A stretch of 43,236 nt of DNA from Planctomycetota bacterium (GCA_016220095.1 JACRIJ010000092.1:1-43236); one strand, 5' to 3'; numbered from the stretch's first letter, positions 23,715 to 33,184 are shown. Notes: generated from the letters alone by a model not told the origin. Numbers and translations are program-made.

Positions 23715-24758
23715 TTATTGTTTTTTATATTGCAGGGTAATCAGCTGTCCCGCGCGTTCAACTTCAACGGTCAGCGCTCCGGCGTTGCGTATAGCGGGGT
23801 CATTCATGAGGGAATTTTTCTGTGAAACGGACTTTATCTGGATGCCGTTGATGCTTTTGACTATATCTCCCGATTTAAGTCCGCGTTTTTCAAGGAACGA
23901 GCCTGGAGCGACTTTTTTTATCAAAGCGCCGTCGCAGGAATCACCGTCCGGTCCGAGGTTTTGCGGGTAGGCTTCCAATCCCTGTGCGATGCCTTCGGGA
24001 TTCTTATTAATGGCCTCCCATTCTTTCGGATCTACGTGGGTGAGATACGGATCTGTCGGGTCCTGATAGGTATTAAAATTATCGGCGTTAATGACCGGCA
24101 TAGGAGGAGCGACCTTTCCGGTTTCAAGCGGCCCTTGATAGGGCGGATTGCCGGCCCTTGGATTCGGAGGCTGGGCGCCGGGGCGTTTGTCCGGACCCGG
24201 GATAGTTTTAGCAGGGGTGGAAGCAGTGGCCTGTACCGCGAGGTTCTCGGGTTTAGCGTCGGTTCCGATGAATAGTTTCTGGGTCTTGTCAACCACGTTG
24301 AATTCAACGAAATCAATCTGGATATTACTTGCGAAGACATTTGAAATGCCTGTGAGTTCAATAGGTTCTTTAGTGCGCACCAGCAGGGAATCGTTATTTT
24401 TCTTTTTCAGATTGAGGAAGGCCATGCTGTTGGCCGGGTTGGTATAATCAACGCAGGTGCCGGAGACCGAAATATACGCGGATATGTCAACGGCATCTTG
24501 TTTTGCTGATGCGGCCGCGGCGGTTATTGGCAGTGCGGGCAGGCTATAGCTTATGCTCATGCCGGAGTGTTTGGGAGAAGGGGCTGGTTTTGACGAGTAG
24601 ACATCGTCTTCGCCGTCGTCAGCGGTCAAAGTCAAGGGTTCGGTTGAAGCCTGTTTCTGCGGGAAAACAAAGAAATTAAGCGTAAACACAAAGATAGCTG
24701 CCGTCAGCAGGATGTTGAAGGCAAGAACGATTCTTTTTAACGCTGAAAATTTTTTCAT
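23715..24758 (-). CDS. GspC-like inner-membrane protein with C-terminal PDZ domain
   Basis: The 347-aa protein has one N-terminal membrane helix (IVLAFNILLTAAIFVFTLNFF), a Pro/Ser-rich linker, and a beta domain (about 90-170: YISVSGTCVDYTNPANSMAF, LFIGTDAKPENL) like the homology region of type II secretion GspC. A Pro-rich linker and a PDZ domain follow (about 275-347: GALIKKVAPGSFLEKRGLKSG). That order, TM-HR-PDZ, is GspC's. In type II systems GspC links the outer-membrane secretin GspD to the inner platform. No other gsp genes are nearby, so it may belong to a dispersed system. The neighbours are a zinc-ribbon protein upstream and the MBL gene downstream. A TATAAT-like box lies just upstream, near 24775, but without a clear -35. 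Confidence 0.65.
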   Translation of the reverse strand: MKKFSALKRIVLAFNILLTAAIFVFTLNFFVFPQKQASTEPLTLTADDGEDDVYSSKPAPSPKHSGMSISYSLPALPITAAAASAKQDAVDISAYISVSGTCVDYTNPANSMAFLNLKKKNNDSLLVRTKEPIELTGISNVFASNIQIDFVEFNVVDKTQKLFIGTDAKPENLAVQATASTPAKTIPGPDKRPGAQPPNPRAGNPPYQGPLETGKVAPPMPVINADNFNTYQDPTDPYLTHVDPKEWEAINKNPEGIAQGLEAYPQNLGPDGDSCDGALIKKVAPGSFLEKRGLKSGDIVKSINGIQIKSVSQKNSLMNDPAIRNAGALTVEVERAGQLITLQYKKQ

Positions 24759-24847
24759 ATAAGATATATCTTATTATAATGGTTTTTTACCGGACTGTAT
24801 ATATAACGGATTTAGAAGCGGATTTATTGTATAAAGCAGACTCCGCA

Positions 24848-24922
24848 ACCCTTTAACAGGGTGAACACATAGGTCACCCCTACTTCACCCGCCGAAGCCT
24901 TTGACGCAGGCGGGCAACCACT
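24848..24922. repeat. Inverted copy of the 10858-10925 repeat element
   Basis: This stretch is the reverse complement of the third 37-bp unit plus the flanking hairpin at 10858-10925, with a one-base deletion (AGGTCACC for AGGTTCACC) and a few substitutions. Both copies lie between genes. Confidence 0.8.
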
Positions 24923-24966
24923 TAACCACGCAACTCCTAAACTCTTCAACTCCAAAGCCCCGTATC

Positions 24967-25692
24967 TTAGATATACAGAATTCTTGAACAGCTTTTACAG
25001 AGCACGAGTTCCTTGTTTTTCATTAGTGTATTGAGTTCCTGCGTGGTCATATTCATGTAGCAGGCCCCGCAGGATTCGTCATTGACCTGGATGATGGCAA
25101 TCTTATCGCCTTTATTATTAAGGATTCTTTCGTAGGTGGCAAGGGCTTCGGGTTCAACATCCCTGATCATTTCCGCCCGTTGCGCGTTAAGTTGGGCGAT
25201 ATGCGATTCTACGATTTTTAGTTCCGCATCCACCTGCGTCTTGAGTTCGCAGAGGTCCTTTTCCAATTCCGCCAATTTCGTTCTTGCGGATTCAATTTTC
25301 TTATTCTGGGCGTCCATATCGGCCATGGATTTCAATATGGAATCCTCAATAATGGAATTATCCGCTTCTATGGCCTCTATTTCGTGCTTCATTGTCTGGT
25401 AATCTTTATTGGACTTGAGGGTATTGAGTTGCAGGTTGAGTTTGTTGATTTTTTCCTGGCGTTCCTGGAGGTCAAGTTCCAGCATATCGGTTTTCTTGCG
25501 GTATTCCTTGTTTTTTGCCGCGAATTCATTAAGGCTGGCCTGCCATTGCGCTATTTCCGCCTGCTTGAACGCAAGCTGTTGGGGTTTCTCCTGGGCGATG
25601 CACTGGTGTTTGAATATTTCGGAATCAAGCTGTTGGAGCCGGGCCAGTTTTTCGATAATCGGATTAAGTTTTCTTTCTCTGGTTTGTTCCAT
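24967..25692 (-). CDS. Coiled-coil protein with C-terminal C4 zinc ribbon (CT398/zf-RING_7 family)
   Basis: The 241-aa product is mostly a long antiparallel coiled coil (about 15-175), followed by a C4 zinc ribbon: CGACYMNM and LCKSCSRILY, two CxxC pairs. This is the CT398-like or zf-RING_7 family found in many bacteria, often near rpoD, dnaG or cell-division genes; reported links are to sigma-54 and flagellar/secretion proteins in Chlamydia. AAGGA precedes the ATG. Its location after dnaG-rpoD matches common synteny. A separate promoter lies upstream (25727-25755). Confidence 0.85.
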   Translation of the reverse strand: MEQTRERKLNPIIEKLARLQQLDSEIFKHQCIAQEKPQQLAFKQAEIAQWQASLNEFAAKNKEYRKKTDMLELDLQERQEKINKLNLQLNTLKSNKDYQTMKHEIEAIEADNSIIEDSILKSMADMDAQNKKIESARTKLAELEKDLCELKTQVDAELKIVESHIAQLNAQRAEMIRDVEPEALATYERILNNKGDKIAIIQVNDESCGACYMNMTTQELNTLMKNKELVLCKSCSRILYI

Positions 25693-25726
25693 TACAAACA
25701 GTCCTTAAATAACGACAAAGAGCAAT

Positions 25727-25755
25727 ACTATATCAAAAAATACTGCAGAATGCAA
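25727..25755 (-). promoter_or_regulatory. Promoter TTGCAT-17-TATAGT
   Basis: On the minus strand TTGCAT (25755-25750) and TATAGT (25732-25727) have a 17-bp spacer and would drive the zinc-ribbon protein gene separately from rpoD. Confidence 0.5.
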
Positions 25756-25866
25756 CATATTTAATCTTTTTTATAGCCTTCCATTTTACGTTTTTCCTTC
25801 TTCCTTCTCGTCCGTTAGAACATTTCCCAGTACTCGGCCCTTGGCAGTCAACTCACGGGCCACGTA

Positions 25867-27558
25867 CTACGCCTTGGACATTGCCTCAAGGAACGAGAAC
25901 AGTTTTCTACTGCGCACCGGGTGCTGGAGTTTACGTACGGCCTTGGCTTCAATCTGCCTGACTCTTTCGCGCGTGACCCTGAAGATCCTGCCGACCTCTT
26001 CAAGGGTATAGGTATATCCGGTGCCGATGCCGTACCTGAGTTTAATGATTTCTCTTTCCCTGAAGGACAGGGTTTGGAGCACATTTTCAATTTTTTCCTT
26101 AAGCATCCCGTAGGTAGCGGCGCTGATGGGTGATTCTATGGATTCATCTTCGATGAAATCGCCGAAATAGCTGTCGTCGCTGTCGCCGATAGGGCGGTCA
26201 AGGGATATCGGGTGTTTTGATATTTTAATGACGCGCTTGGTTTCATCAAGCGGTATCCTGGATTCCGAGGAGAGTTCTTCAAAGGACGGTTCGCGGCCTT
26301 TATTCTGCAGGAGTTTTTTGGAGACGTTGCGCAATTTGCTCATGGTTTCAATCATGTGCACGGGTATGCGTATGGTGCGCGCCTGGTCGGCTATGGCCCT
26401 TGTGATGGCCTGGCGTATCCACCAGGTGGCGTAGGTGGAAAATTTATAACCCTTGCGGTATTCGTATTTTTCCACTGCCCGCATAAGGCCGGTATTTCCT
26501 TCCTGGATAAGGTCCAGAAAAGAGAGGCCCCTGTTGCGGTACTTTTTGGCTATGGAGACCACGAGGCGCAGGTTACTGCTTGAGAGTTTGCGCTTGGCCT
26601 TTTCGTATTCCAGACTGCGCTCTTCAATTTCCTTAAGCCGGTTGGCGAGCTTTTCAGGCTCTTCCGCGATCTGGACTTTAAGCGAGAGCATTTCTTTCTG
26701 CAGTTCGGCAAAGCGGTTTTCATTTGCCTTGGTTTTCCGCGTGGACCTGAAAGTCTGGGAGATTTCGTCTATGCGCGCGTGAATGGCCTTTAATTTCTCA
26801 ATCATCGGATGGATTTTTTTTGTCTGGATATTGAGTTCTTCAAGGATGAACACCCATTTTTTCTGGCGGTTTTTGACGATTCTTTTAACGCGTTCTTTTT
26901 CCTTGAGCGCGAGCTTGTCCTGGTAAAGGATGTAGCAATCCTCGGTGGTGGAGTTGTACATATTTCTGAGCGCGTCAATGTACTTAGGCAGTTTGGAAAT
27001 GATATCCGCCTTTGTGACATCAATGGCTATATCGGCTTTCAAAGTGCGGTCAAACGCAAGTTCGCCGTTTTTCACGTCTTCCAGGATAGCTATGGAATGC
27101 AGGAGCGCTATGGGGGATTCAAGGACTTTCTTGCGGAACCTTTTGCGCGTGACTTCAATGCGTTTTGCGAGGACTATTTCTTCTTCCCTTGTGAGCAGGG
27201 GTATTTCGCCCATTTGAGAGAGGTACATTCTTACGGGGTCGTCAATACGTTCTTCTTCTTCGCCCGTTTCCTTGCGTTCCGTTTCCGCTTCGGCCCCGTC
27301 AAGGTGGTCTTCGGTCAGCCCGTCAACGTCCGGTATGTCGTGGGCCTCCGCGGCGGTTTCTTCATCTACCACGTCTATTCCGAGCTCGTCAAACTGATGG
27401 AGCAGGGCGTCAAGTTTTTCCGGCGCAACCATTTCGTCCGGAAGGTGTTTATTGATGTCATCGTATGTGATGAAACCTTTTTTCTTGCCTTCTTCTATGA
27501 GCGTGTTGAGGTCTTTTTCTACTTTGTCGCGGGGTTCGTCCTCAGCATCTTTTCGCAC
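25867..27558 (-). CDS. rpoD: Primary sigma factor RpoD (sigma-70)
   Basis: The protein has region 1.1 ([20 protein letters not shown]), region 1.2 ([20 protein letters not shown]), a non-conserved insert of about 190 aa, region 2 with the -10-binding segment ([20 protein letters not shown]), region 3, and region 4 ([19 protein letters not shown]), which reads the -35 box. That fits the TTGACA/TATAAT promoters found across this window. The frame stays open to 27684, but that would overlap dnaG by 166 bp with a Pro/Gly/Lys-rich stretch that looks like a shadow of dnaG. I use GTG at 27558 (563 aa, 40-bp overlap). The dnaG-rpoD order is the macromolecular synthesis operon without rpsU. Confidence 0.95.
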   Translation of the reverse strand: MRKDAEDEPRDKVEKDLNTLIEEGKKKGFITYDDINKHLPDEMVAPEKLDALLHQFDELGIDVVDEETAAEAHDIPDVDGLTEDHLDGAEAETERKETGEEEERIDDPVRMYLSQMGEIPLLTREEEIVLAKRIEVTRKRFRKKVLESPIALLHSIAILEDVKNGELAFDRTLKADIAIDVTKADIISKLPKYIDALRNMYNSTTEDCYILYQDKLALKEKERVKRIVKNRQKKWVFILEELNIQTKKIHPMIEKLKAIHARIDEISQTFRSTRKTKANENRFAELQKEMLSLKVQIAEEPEKLANRLKEIEERSLEYEKAKRKLSSSNLRLVVSIAKKYRNRGLSFLDLIQEGNTGLMRAVEKYEYRKGYKFSTYATWWIRQAITRAIADQARTIRIPVHMIETMSKLRNVSKKLLQNKGREPSFEELSSESRIPLDETKRVIKISKHPISLDRPIGDSDDSYFGDFIEDESIESPISAATYGMLKEKIENVLQTLSFREREIIKLRYGIGTGYTYTLEEVGRIFRVTRERVRQIEAKAVRKLQHPVRSRKLFSFLEAMSKA

Positions 27559-29348
27559 TCTAAGATCTCTTTCAGAAGGCGGATGTTGTCGTCCTTTTGG
27601 CCGGTCTTTTCCGCCTGGGCCCTTTGGAGTTTCAGCTCCTGGAGCCGGTTTTGCAATTTTAGTTTTTCCAGGTCTTTTTTGCATTGCGCGAACCTTTTTG
27701 TAATATCCAGCCCTTTGTCGGCGCTTTCATCGTAAACCCGGACGAGCCTCTGCGTCAGGGCGTCGTCTGTTACGGTTGACAGTACCTGGGAAAGCGTGAC
27801 CTTGCGCTGGGTGTTGAATGAATCAAAAATCCTGTCAATGATTTCATTGTAAATTTTATGCTGTATTATTCCGGGGTCGTGGATTCTAACGGCCTCTTCG
27901 ATAAGCGAATTATCGCTGATAAGCAGGCAGATGAATTCCTCGGCGAGCAGTTGCAATGAAGGGTTTATGGCCAACGGCGCGGTTTCGGCCGGGGCTTCCT
28001 TCGGGGCAAAGGCGCGTTTCCTGTATATCTGCGGGGCGTATTTCTGCATGAATCTCGCGTGCAGAGACTTTTCATCTATGCCGAATTCTCCGGCTATCTG
28101 CCTCAGCTGGAGGTCTTTTTTTATTTTGTTTGAGGACTCGTCCGGTAACTGGCAGGTGAAGTCAAGGAGTTCGTCAATCGCCTGCGCCTTTTGGGAGATA
28201 TCCGACAGATTATATTTGTTTTTGACCATGCCGAGCCGGTAGTCAAAGAGGTCGCGGCTTTTGTCAATGGATTCCTTAAACGCCTTTGCGCCGAGTTTCA
28301 AAAGGCAGTCGCACGGGTCGTATTCCTCGGGGAGCGTGGCAATCTTCAGCGTTATGTCCTCGTTCAGGAACATGTCAAGACTGCGCTCAGAAGCCTTTTT
28401 GCCTGCCGAGTCGCCGTCGTACACCGCGATAATGGTGTCCGCGTAACGCCTCATCTGCATTATATGATCGCGCGTAAGCGCCGTGCCGAGCGTGGCTACG
28501 GTATTTTCAAACCCGAACTGGTGGGCCATGATAACGTCGGTATAGCCTTCCACCAGCATGAGCGACCTGCTCTGCACAGCGGCGTTTTTGGCGAAATTCA
28601 GCCCGTACAGGATCCTGCCCTTGGTAAATATCGGCGTTTCCGCCGTGTTCAGGTACTTCGGAACCGCGTCGTCAAGGACTCGCGCCCCGAACCCGACGAC
28701 TTTATCGCGGGCGTCAAAAATAGGGAAGGAAATCCTTCCGCGCAGGAGCATCCTGTAGTCGTCATAACCCGATTCCTGGCGCTTGACTACAAGCCCCGCG
28801 GCCATGAGTTCGGTCAGGGATATGTCCTTGAGCTTAGCCGCATTGATGAATTCGCCCGCGTTGTCGGGTATGTATCCTATAAGGAAACGCGCCACGGACG
28901 CGGAAGACAATCCCCGCCTGTCAAGATAGGCGCGCGCGGGAAATTTTTCGTTAGCCGTCAGCAGTTGTTGATGGAAATATCCTGCGGCCCATTTGTTCAC
29001 TTTGTAGAGAGCTGTTTTTTCCTGCTGGTCCTCTTCGGAAAAAGAACCCTGGGAATACGCCATTTTAATTCCGTATTTGTCCGCGACGATCTTGACCGCT
29101 TCGGGAAATTCCACGTTCTCGTATTTCATCACGAAATGGAATATGGTGCCTCCCGTATTACAGCCGAAACACCTGAATATCTGTTTCGAGGGATTTACGA
29201 CGAAAGACGGAGTTTTTTCGTCATGAAAAGGGCACAGGGCTTTGAAATTCGCCCCGGTCCTCTTCAGCGGTATATATGAAGATATCAAGTCTACGATGTT
29301 GACCGATCTCTGGATTTCAAGGATTTTACCTTCAGGTATATATCCCAC
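27519..29348 (-). CDS. dnaG: DNA primase DnaG
   Basis: The 609-aa primase has an N-terminal CHC2 zinc-binding domain ([21 protein letters not shown]), a catalytic core, a TOPRIM domain ([31 protein letters not shown]), and a C-terminal helicase-binding region. It makes RNA primers for replication. The start is GTG at 29348, supported by CAGGAG 9 bp upstream. A TTG at 29375 would add nine residues but falls at the predicted transcription start of the consensus promoter (29384-29413). It overlaps rpoD by 40 bp, indicating coupled translation. Confidence 0.95.
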   Translation of the reverse strand: MGYIPEGKILEIQRSVNIVDLISSYIPLKRTGANFKALCPFHDEKTPSFVVNPSKQIFRCFGCNTGGTIFHFVMKYENVEFPEAVKIVADKYGIKMAYSQGSFSEEDQQEKTALYKVNKWAAGYFHQQLLTANEKFPARAYLDRRGLSSASVARFLIGYIPDNAGEFINAAKLKDISLTELMAAGLVVKRQESGYDDYRMLLRGRISFPIFDARDKVVGFGARVLDDAVPKYLNTAETPIFTKGRILYGLNFAKNAAVQSRSLMLVEGYTDVIMAHQFGFENTVATLGTALTRDHIMQMRRYADTIIAVYDGDSAGKKASERSLDMFLNEDITLKIATLPEEYDPCDCLLKLGAKAFKESIDKSRDLFDYRLGMVKNKYNLSDISQKAQAIDELLDFTCQLPDESSNKIKKDLQLRQIAGEFGIDEKSLHARFMQKYAPQIYRKRAFAPKEAPAETAPLAINPSLQLLAEEFICLLISDNSLIEEAVRIHDPGIIQHKIYNEIIDRIFDSFNTQRKVTLSQVLSTVTDDALTQRLVRVYDESADKGLDITKRFAQCKKDLEKLKLQNRLQELKLQRAQAEKTGQKDDNIRLLKEILECEKMLRTNPATK

Positions 29349-29383
29349 GGAGTGGCGCTCCTGATAAAAAGACAATCAGCATT

Positions 29384-29413
29384 ATTATAACACGCGAAAG
29401 GCAGGTTTGTCAA
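29384..29413 (-). promoter_or_regulatory. Consensus promoter TTGACA-18-TATAAT for dnaG-rpoD
   Basis: On the minus strand TTGACA (29413-29408) and TATAAT (29389-29384) match consensus with an 18-bp spacer. Transcription would begin near 29377, about 30 nt before the GTG start. The divergent gap to the HU gene (29349-29657) holds this and the HU promoter and little else. Confidence 0.8.
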
Positions 29414-29551
29414 GGAAATATAATAAGTAAACCGCATATTCTACACAATATAGTTCAAATCCGGCATTTTACGCTTTCCGGCCGGAAACCGCGTATTACC
29501 TGCGTTCCATGGTCCGATAATGTCATGCAAAAAAAAACTTTTGGATTTAGC

Positions 29552-29580
29552 TTGACAAACCGCTCCGGAAGTCTTATAAT
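29552..29580 (+). promoter_or_regulatory. Consensus promoter TTGACA-17-TATAAT for the HU gene
   Basis: TTGACA (29552-29557) and TATAAT (29575-29580), spacer 17 bp, a fully consensus sigma-70 promoter, as expected for an abundant nucleoid protein. The leader is about 70 nt. Confidence 0.85.
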
Positions 29581-29657
29581 TACTCGCGTAGATTGAAATT
29601 TGATTTATTCAGTTTTTAGGGTTAACTCTTTTGACTTATGGAAGGAGGTGAAAAGAC

Positions 29658-29927
29658 TTGAATAAACACGAACTGATCGAAGCAGTCGCTACAGAGCTGA
29701 AGACTTCCAAGGCAGCAGCAGACAAGGCAGTTAATGCGTTTGTTGATTGCGTAAGGAAGGGACTGAAGAAAGACAAAGCAGTCCAGCTCGTCGGATTCGG
29801 CACGTTTGCCGTAAAGACAAGAAAGGCCCGCGCAGGCAGGAATCCCAGAACAGGGGAAACGATCCAGATTAAGGCTTCTAAGACCGTCGGCTTTAAGGCC
29901 GGAAAGGAACTGAAAAGCTCTTTGTAA
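29658..29927 (+). CDS. hup: HU-family nucleoid DNA-binding protein
   Basis: The 89-aa product is full length for HU/IHF: NKHELIEAVATELKTSKAAA at the start, VQLVGFGTFAVKTRKARAGRNPRTGE (the beta-arm with its Pro that intercalates in DNA), and KTVGFKAGKEL at the end. It bends and packages DNA as a dimer. The start is TTG at 29658, preceded 8 bp upstream by the strong AAGGAGGTG site. It has its own consensus promoter and a strong terminator (29952-29989), so it is a single-gene unit. Sequence favours HU over IHF. Confidence 0.95.
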   Translation: MNKHELIEAVATELKTSKAAADKAVNAFVDCVRKGLKKDKAVQLVGFGTFAVKTRKARAGRNPRTGETIQIKASKTVGFKAGKELKSSL

Positions 29928-29951
29928 TCAAGCGGGGCTAAAACCGTTAAC

Positions 29952-29989
29952 GGGGGAACCAAAAGTATTTTTGGCTCCCCTGTTTTTTT
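29952..29989 (+). terminator. Rho-independent terminator after the HU gene
   Basis: GGGGA(A)CCAAAA pairs with TTTTGG(C)TCCCC around a short loop (29953-29980), followed by TG and seven T residues. Confidence 0.9.
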
Positions 29990-30122
29990 ATAAACTGCCT
30001 GCCTGCTTATACGCTCATTTGTTCTGCTGTTCACTTGTTCAAAAATTGCAAAAGCAAATTTTAGTTCTAAAATCTTCAATTTCCTTTACTTTATCCGGGT
30101 TTTTTGCTAAGTTTGTATATAT

Positions 30123-30776
30123 ATGTTTACGGGAATTATTGAAACAACAGGCAAGGTAAAGAAACTCTCAGATTTCCCGGGCGGGAAACATGTCTGCATC
30201 ACAGTTCCGGAATCATTCGTGGGCCAAATCCATAAAGGCGACAGCGTTTCCATTAACGGCATCTGCCTGACCGCCGCAATTCTGAACGACTCTGCAATCA
30301 CGTTTGACGCGGTTGAAGAAACCGTTTCAAGGACTTCCCTGAAAACGTGGTCTGCCGGCGCCGTCGTTAACATGGAACGCAGTCTGCGCGCAGGCGACCC
30401 CATGGGCGGCCATATCGTGTCCGGCCATGTGGACGGCACCGGTATTTTGGCCAAAATAAACAAGCTCGGCGATGGGTTCGTGCTGGAGTTCTCCGCACCT
30501 GAAAATTGCCTGGATGAAATGATTTTCAAGGGCTCCGTCGCCGTGGACGGCATCAGTCTGACTATCATGCGTCTGACGGAAAAAACGTTTTCCATCGCTG
30601 TTATTCCCCATACGTGGTCGCATACCAATCTCCACCTGAAACGCGAAGGGGATATGGTAAATATTGAAACCGATGTCATCGCGAAATACGTAAAAAAATA
30701 CATAGCCGGCATGGCCCGTGACGCCAAACCGGCATCCAAAATAACCCCGGAATTCCTTAAAGAATACGGGTTTTAA
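30123..30776 (+). CDS. ribE: Riboflavin synthase alpha chain
   Basis: The 217-aa protein begins FTGIIETTGKVKKL and has two similar lumazine-binding barrels; the second starts near GGHIVSGHVDGTG. This trimeric enzyme converts two molecules of 6,7-dimethyl-8-ribityllumazine into riboflavin and a pyrimidine. Length is slightly above typical (about 200-210). The other rib genes are not here, and no FMN riboswitch was recognised in the 133-bp gap after the HU terminator. The ATG at 30123 has no clear Shine-Dalgarno sequence. The next gene (hypD) is separated by an inverted repeat. Confidence 0.95.
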   Translation: MFTGIIETTGKVKKLSDFPGGKHVCITVPESFVGQIHKGDSVSINGICLTAAILNDSAITFDAVEETVSRTSLKTWSAGAVVNMERSLRAGDPMGGHIVSGHVDGTGILAKINKLGDGFVLEFSAPENCLDEMIFKGSVAVDGISLTIMRLTEKTFSIAVIPHTWSHTNLHLKREGDMVNIETDVIAKYVKKYIAGMARDAKPASKITPEFLKEYGF

Positions 30777-30785
30777 CGGATTGCA

Positions 30786-30882
30786 GATTCCAAGATTTAA
30801 AGATTGGAAGATTCGCCGTCGGCATAGCGTAATCTTAGAATCTTGGAATCTTCTAATTTTGGAATCTTTTAATCTTGGAATC
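30786..30882. repeat. Inverted repeat of GATT/AATC words immediately upstream of hypD
   Basis: GATTCCAAGATTTAAAGATT (30786-30805) and AATCTTTTAATCTTGGAATC (30863-30882) match as inverted copies at 19 of 20 positions. The space between holds further copies of the same words. The right arm ends 5 bp before the hypD ATG, leaving no room for a Shine-Dalgarno sequence outside the hairpin. Confidence 0.8.
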
Positions 30883-30887
30883 GTATC

Positions 30888-31982
30888 ATGCGCTTTATTG
30901 ATGAATTCAGGGACAACAAGATTGCCGCCGGGCTCGTGGATAAATTAAACGCCCTGCTTGGGAAAACGGATAAGACCGTTACCTTGATGGAGATCTGCGG
31001 CACTCACACTATGGCCATTTCCCGCGCCGGTATCCGCAGGCTCGTGCCCAAAAACCTCAGGCTCGTTTCAGGCCCCGGTTGTCCCGTATGCGTCACGGAC
31101 CAAGCCTATATAGACAAGGCCATTGCCTGCGCAAGGCATAAGGATGTCATTATTACCACCTTCGGCGATATGATGCGCGTGCCGGGTACGCGTTCCACGC
31201 TGGAAAAAGAAAAGGCCTCCGGCGCAAACGTCCATGTCGTCTATTCGCCCTGGGATACCTTGAAAATATGCACGGATAATCAGGATAAAAAAGTCGTTTT
31301 CCTTGCCGTAGGTTTTGAGACCACTGCTCCTGCTACGGCCGCTACGGTGCTTGACGCGGAAAAACTCGGCCTTTCTAATTTTTATATCCTATGCGCGCAC
31401 AAAACCGTTCCTCAGGCGCTTGACGCGTTGTGTTCGGACCCTCAGCTTAAGGTGAATGGGTTTCTCTGTCCCGGCCACGTCTCAGTCATTATCGGCGGCA
31501 ATGCCTACGCGAAACTCGCTGAAAAATATAAAACCCCCTGCGTTGTCACCGGTTTTGAGCCTCTTGATATTCTGCAGGGAATACTTATGCTGACGGAACA
31601 GTCCCTCTCAGGCGTCGCGAAGGTTGAAAACCAGTACGCCCGCGTGGTCACGCCCGAAGGCAATACCAGAGCGCAGTCCATACTTTATTCTGTTTTCAAA
31701 CCCTCTGACGCGGTATGGCGCGGCATAGGGACTATTCCCGGAAGCGGCCTTGCATTAAAGCCGGAATACGAAAAATTTGACATGGAAAAAATCATGCCTG
31801 TGGAATTGCCTGCCGCGGCCGTAAATAAGGCCTGCCGGTGCGGCGACGTGCTTAAGGGAATAATCAATCCGTTTGACTGCAAATTGTTCGCAAAGGCCTG
31901 TACGCCGGAATCGCCGGTAGGGCCGTGCATGGTTTCCACCGAAGGCACCTGCGCGGCTTATTATAAATACGACAGGAGTTGA
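30888..31982 (+). CDS. hypD: Hydrogenase maturation protein HypD
   Basis: The 364-aa protein has the HypD signatures: EICGTHTMAISRAG, LVSGPGCPVCVT, VGFETTAPATAA, and C-terminal Cys-rich MP(V)ELPAAAVNKACRCGDVLKG and GPCMVSTEGTCAAYY, which supply the [4Fe-4S] cluster. HypD works with HypC as the scaffold where the Fe(CN)2CO group of [NiFe] hydrogenase is built. HypE follows, but hypA, B, C, F and hydrogenase genes are not in the window. The start codon is directly preceded by an inverted repeat. Confidence 0.95.
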   Translation: MRFIDEFRDNKIAAGLVDKLNALLGKTDKTVTLMEICGTHTMAISRAGIRRLVPKNLRLVSGPGCPVCVTDQAYIDKAIACARHKDVIITTFGDMMRVPGTRSTLEKEKASGANVHVVYSPWDTLKICTDNQDKKVVFLAVGFETTAPATAATVLDAEKLGLSNFYILCAHKTVPQALDALCSDPQLKVNGFLCPGHVSVIIGGNAYAKLAEKYKTPCVVTGFEPLDILQGILMLTEQSLSGVAKVENQYARVVTPEGNTRAQSILYSVFKPSDAVWRGIGTIPGSGLALKPEYEKFDMEKIMPVELPAAAVNKACRCGDVLKGIINPFDCKLFAKACTPESPVGPCMVSTEGTCAAYYKYDRS

Positions 31983-32140
31983 AACGAGAGGAGGAAAAAT
32001 GAAGAAGGAAGGACGAATTACGAAAGGTGTTAGAATGATAGGATGCGCGTACGCTACGGTTCGCAGGAAGCGTGTAAACGGAATCCTCTGTGTGCTCTGT
32101 GGCAAAAATTTCGCACAAGAAGTCTATTTGGAGTCAGGTA

Positions 32141-33151
32141 ATGTTTAATAGAATTCTTCTTACACACGGCAGTGGCGGCAAGCTTACGCATGAACTCATC
32201 AAGACCATGTTCGTGAAAAATTTTTCCAATTCCGCGCTTAATCAGCTTGCGGATTCCGCGGTTTGCGAACTTCCGGGGAAGAAGATCGCGTTCACAACGG
32301 ATTCTTATGTGGTTAATCCGGTTTTCTTTCCGGGCGGCGATATCGGCAAACTCGCCGTGTGCGGCACGGTGAACGACCTTTCCGTTGCCGGCGCAAGGCC
32401 GCTTTTTATCTCCTGCGCGTTGATAATGGAAGAAGGTCTGGAAACCGCTGTGCTTGAAAAAATAATCGTCTCTCTCCGGGATGCCGCTAAAAAAGCAAAT
32501 GTAAAAATCGTTACCGGCGATACCAAGGTCGTAGAAAAAGGCGGCGCGGATAAGATATTCATTAATACCGCGGGCATAGGCATTGTATATTCCAAGGCCC
32601 GGCTCGGCACGCAATTCATAAGACCCGGCGATGTCGTTATAATAAACGGTCCCATAGCAAATCACGGAATGGCCATAACCGCGCTCCGCAAGGGGATGCA
32701 ATTTGAAACCAAAATCCAAAGCGATTGCACGAACCTGAATGAGATAACCGGCGCGCTCATAGGCTCCCTGGGCAAAGGGATAAAATTCATGCGCGATGCC
32801 ACGAGGGGCGGCCTGTCCGCAGTGCTCAACGAAGTTACTGAAGGCAGGGCGTGGGGAATAGAGATAGACGAAAAATCCGTTCCCGTGGACGAACCCGTCA
32901 GGGCGATGTGCGAATTGCTCGGTTTTGACCCGCTTTACGTGGCGAACGAAGGCAAGGTCGTTGCGATAGTTGCGCCGGAATCTGCGGAAAAGGCGCTTAA
33001 GATAATGCGCAGATACAAAGACGGCAAAGGCGCCGCGATCATCGGGACCGTAAAACCTGGCCTCAAAGGCCGCGTGGAGCTCAAGACCCTGATGGCCGGC
33101 AGGCGTATCGTGGATATGCCGGTCGGCGAACAACTGCCGAGAATTTGTTGA
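32141..33151 (+). CDS. hypE: Hydrogenase maturation protein HypE
   Basis: The 336-aa protein begins NRILLTHGSGGKLTHEL (PurM-like ATP-binding fold), has FTTDSYVVNPVFFPGGDIG and GDTKVVEKG, and ends in PRIC, the C-terminal Cys that is carbamoylated by HypF and dehydrated to thiocyanate for cyanide delivery. The ATG at 32141 follows GGAG/AGG; an upstream frame to 32090 runs through repeat DNA and is rejected. It lies 158 bp after hypD; the gap contains a purine-rich word repeat (about 31985-32015) and a CTCTGTGTGCTCTGTGG word (about 32085-32103). Confidence 0.95.
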   Translation: MFNRILLTHGSGGKLTHELIKTMFVKNFSNSALNQLADSAVCELPGKKIAFTTDSYVVNPVFFPGGDIGKLAVCGTVNDLSVAGARPLFISCALIMEEGLETAVLEKIIVSLRDAAKKANVKIVTGDTKVVEKGGADKIFINTAGIGIVYSKARLGTQFIRPGDVVIINGPIANHGMAITALRKGMQFETKIQSDCTNLNEITGALIGSLGKGIKFMRDATRGGLSAVLNEVTEGRAWGIEIDEKSVPVDEPVRAMCELLGFDPLYVANEGKVVAIVAPESAEKALKIMRRYKDGKGAAIIGTVKPGLKGRVELKTLMAGRRIVDMPVGEQLPRIC

Positions 33152-33184
33152 GAAAAATTTTCAATGAAATTCCCAATAAATTCC

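Noticed and set aside
26809..27735. 308-codon plus-strand open frame opposite rpoD
   Set aside because: It is an antisense shadow of rpoD and dnaG; the aromatic-rich translation has no domain features.
28191..29279. 362-codon plus-strand open frame opposite dnaG
   Set aside because: Antisense shadow of the conserved primase gene.
32054..33133. 359-codon minus-strand open frame opposite hypE
   Set aside because: Antisense shadow of hypE, which carries all family motifs on the plus strand.
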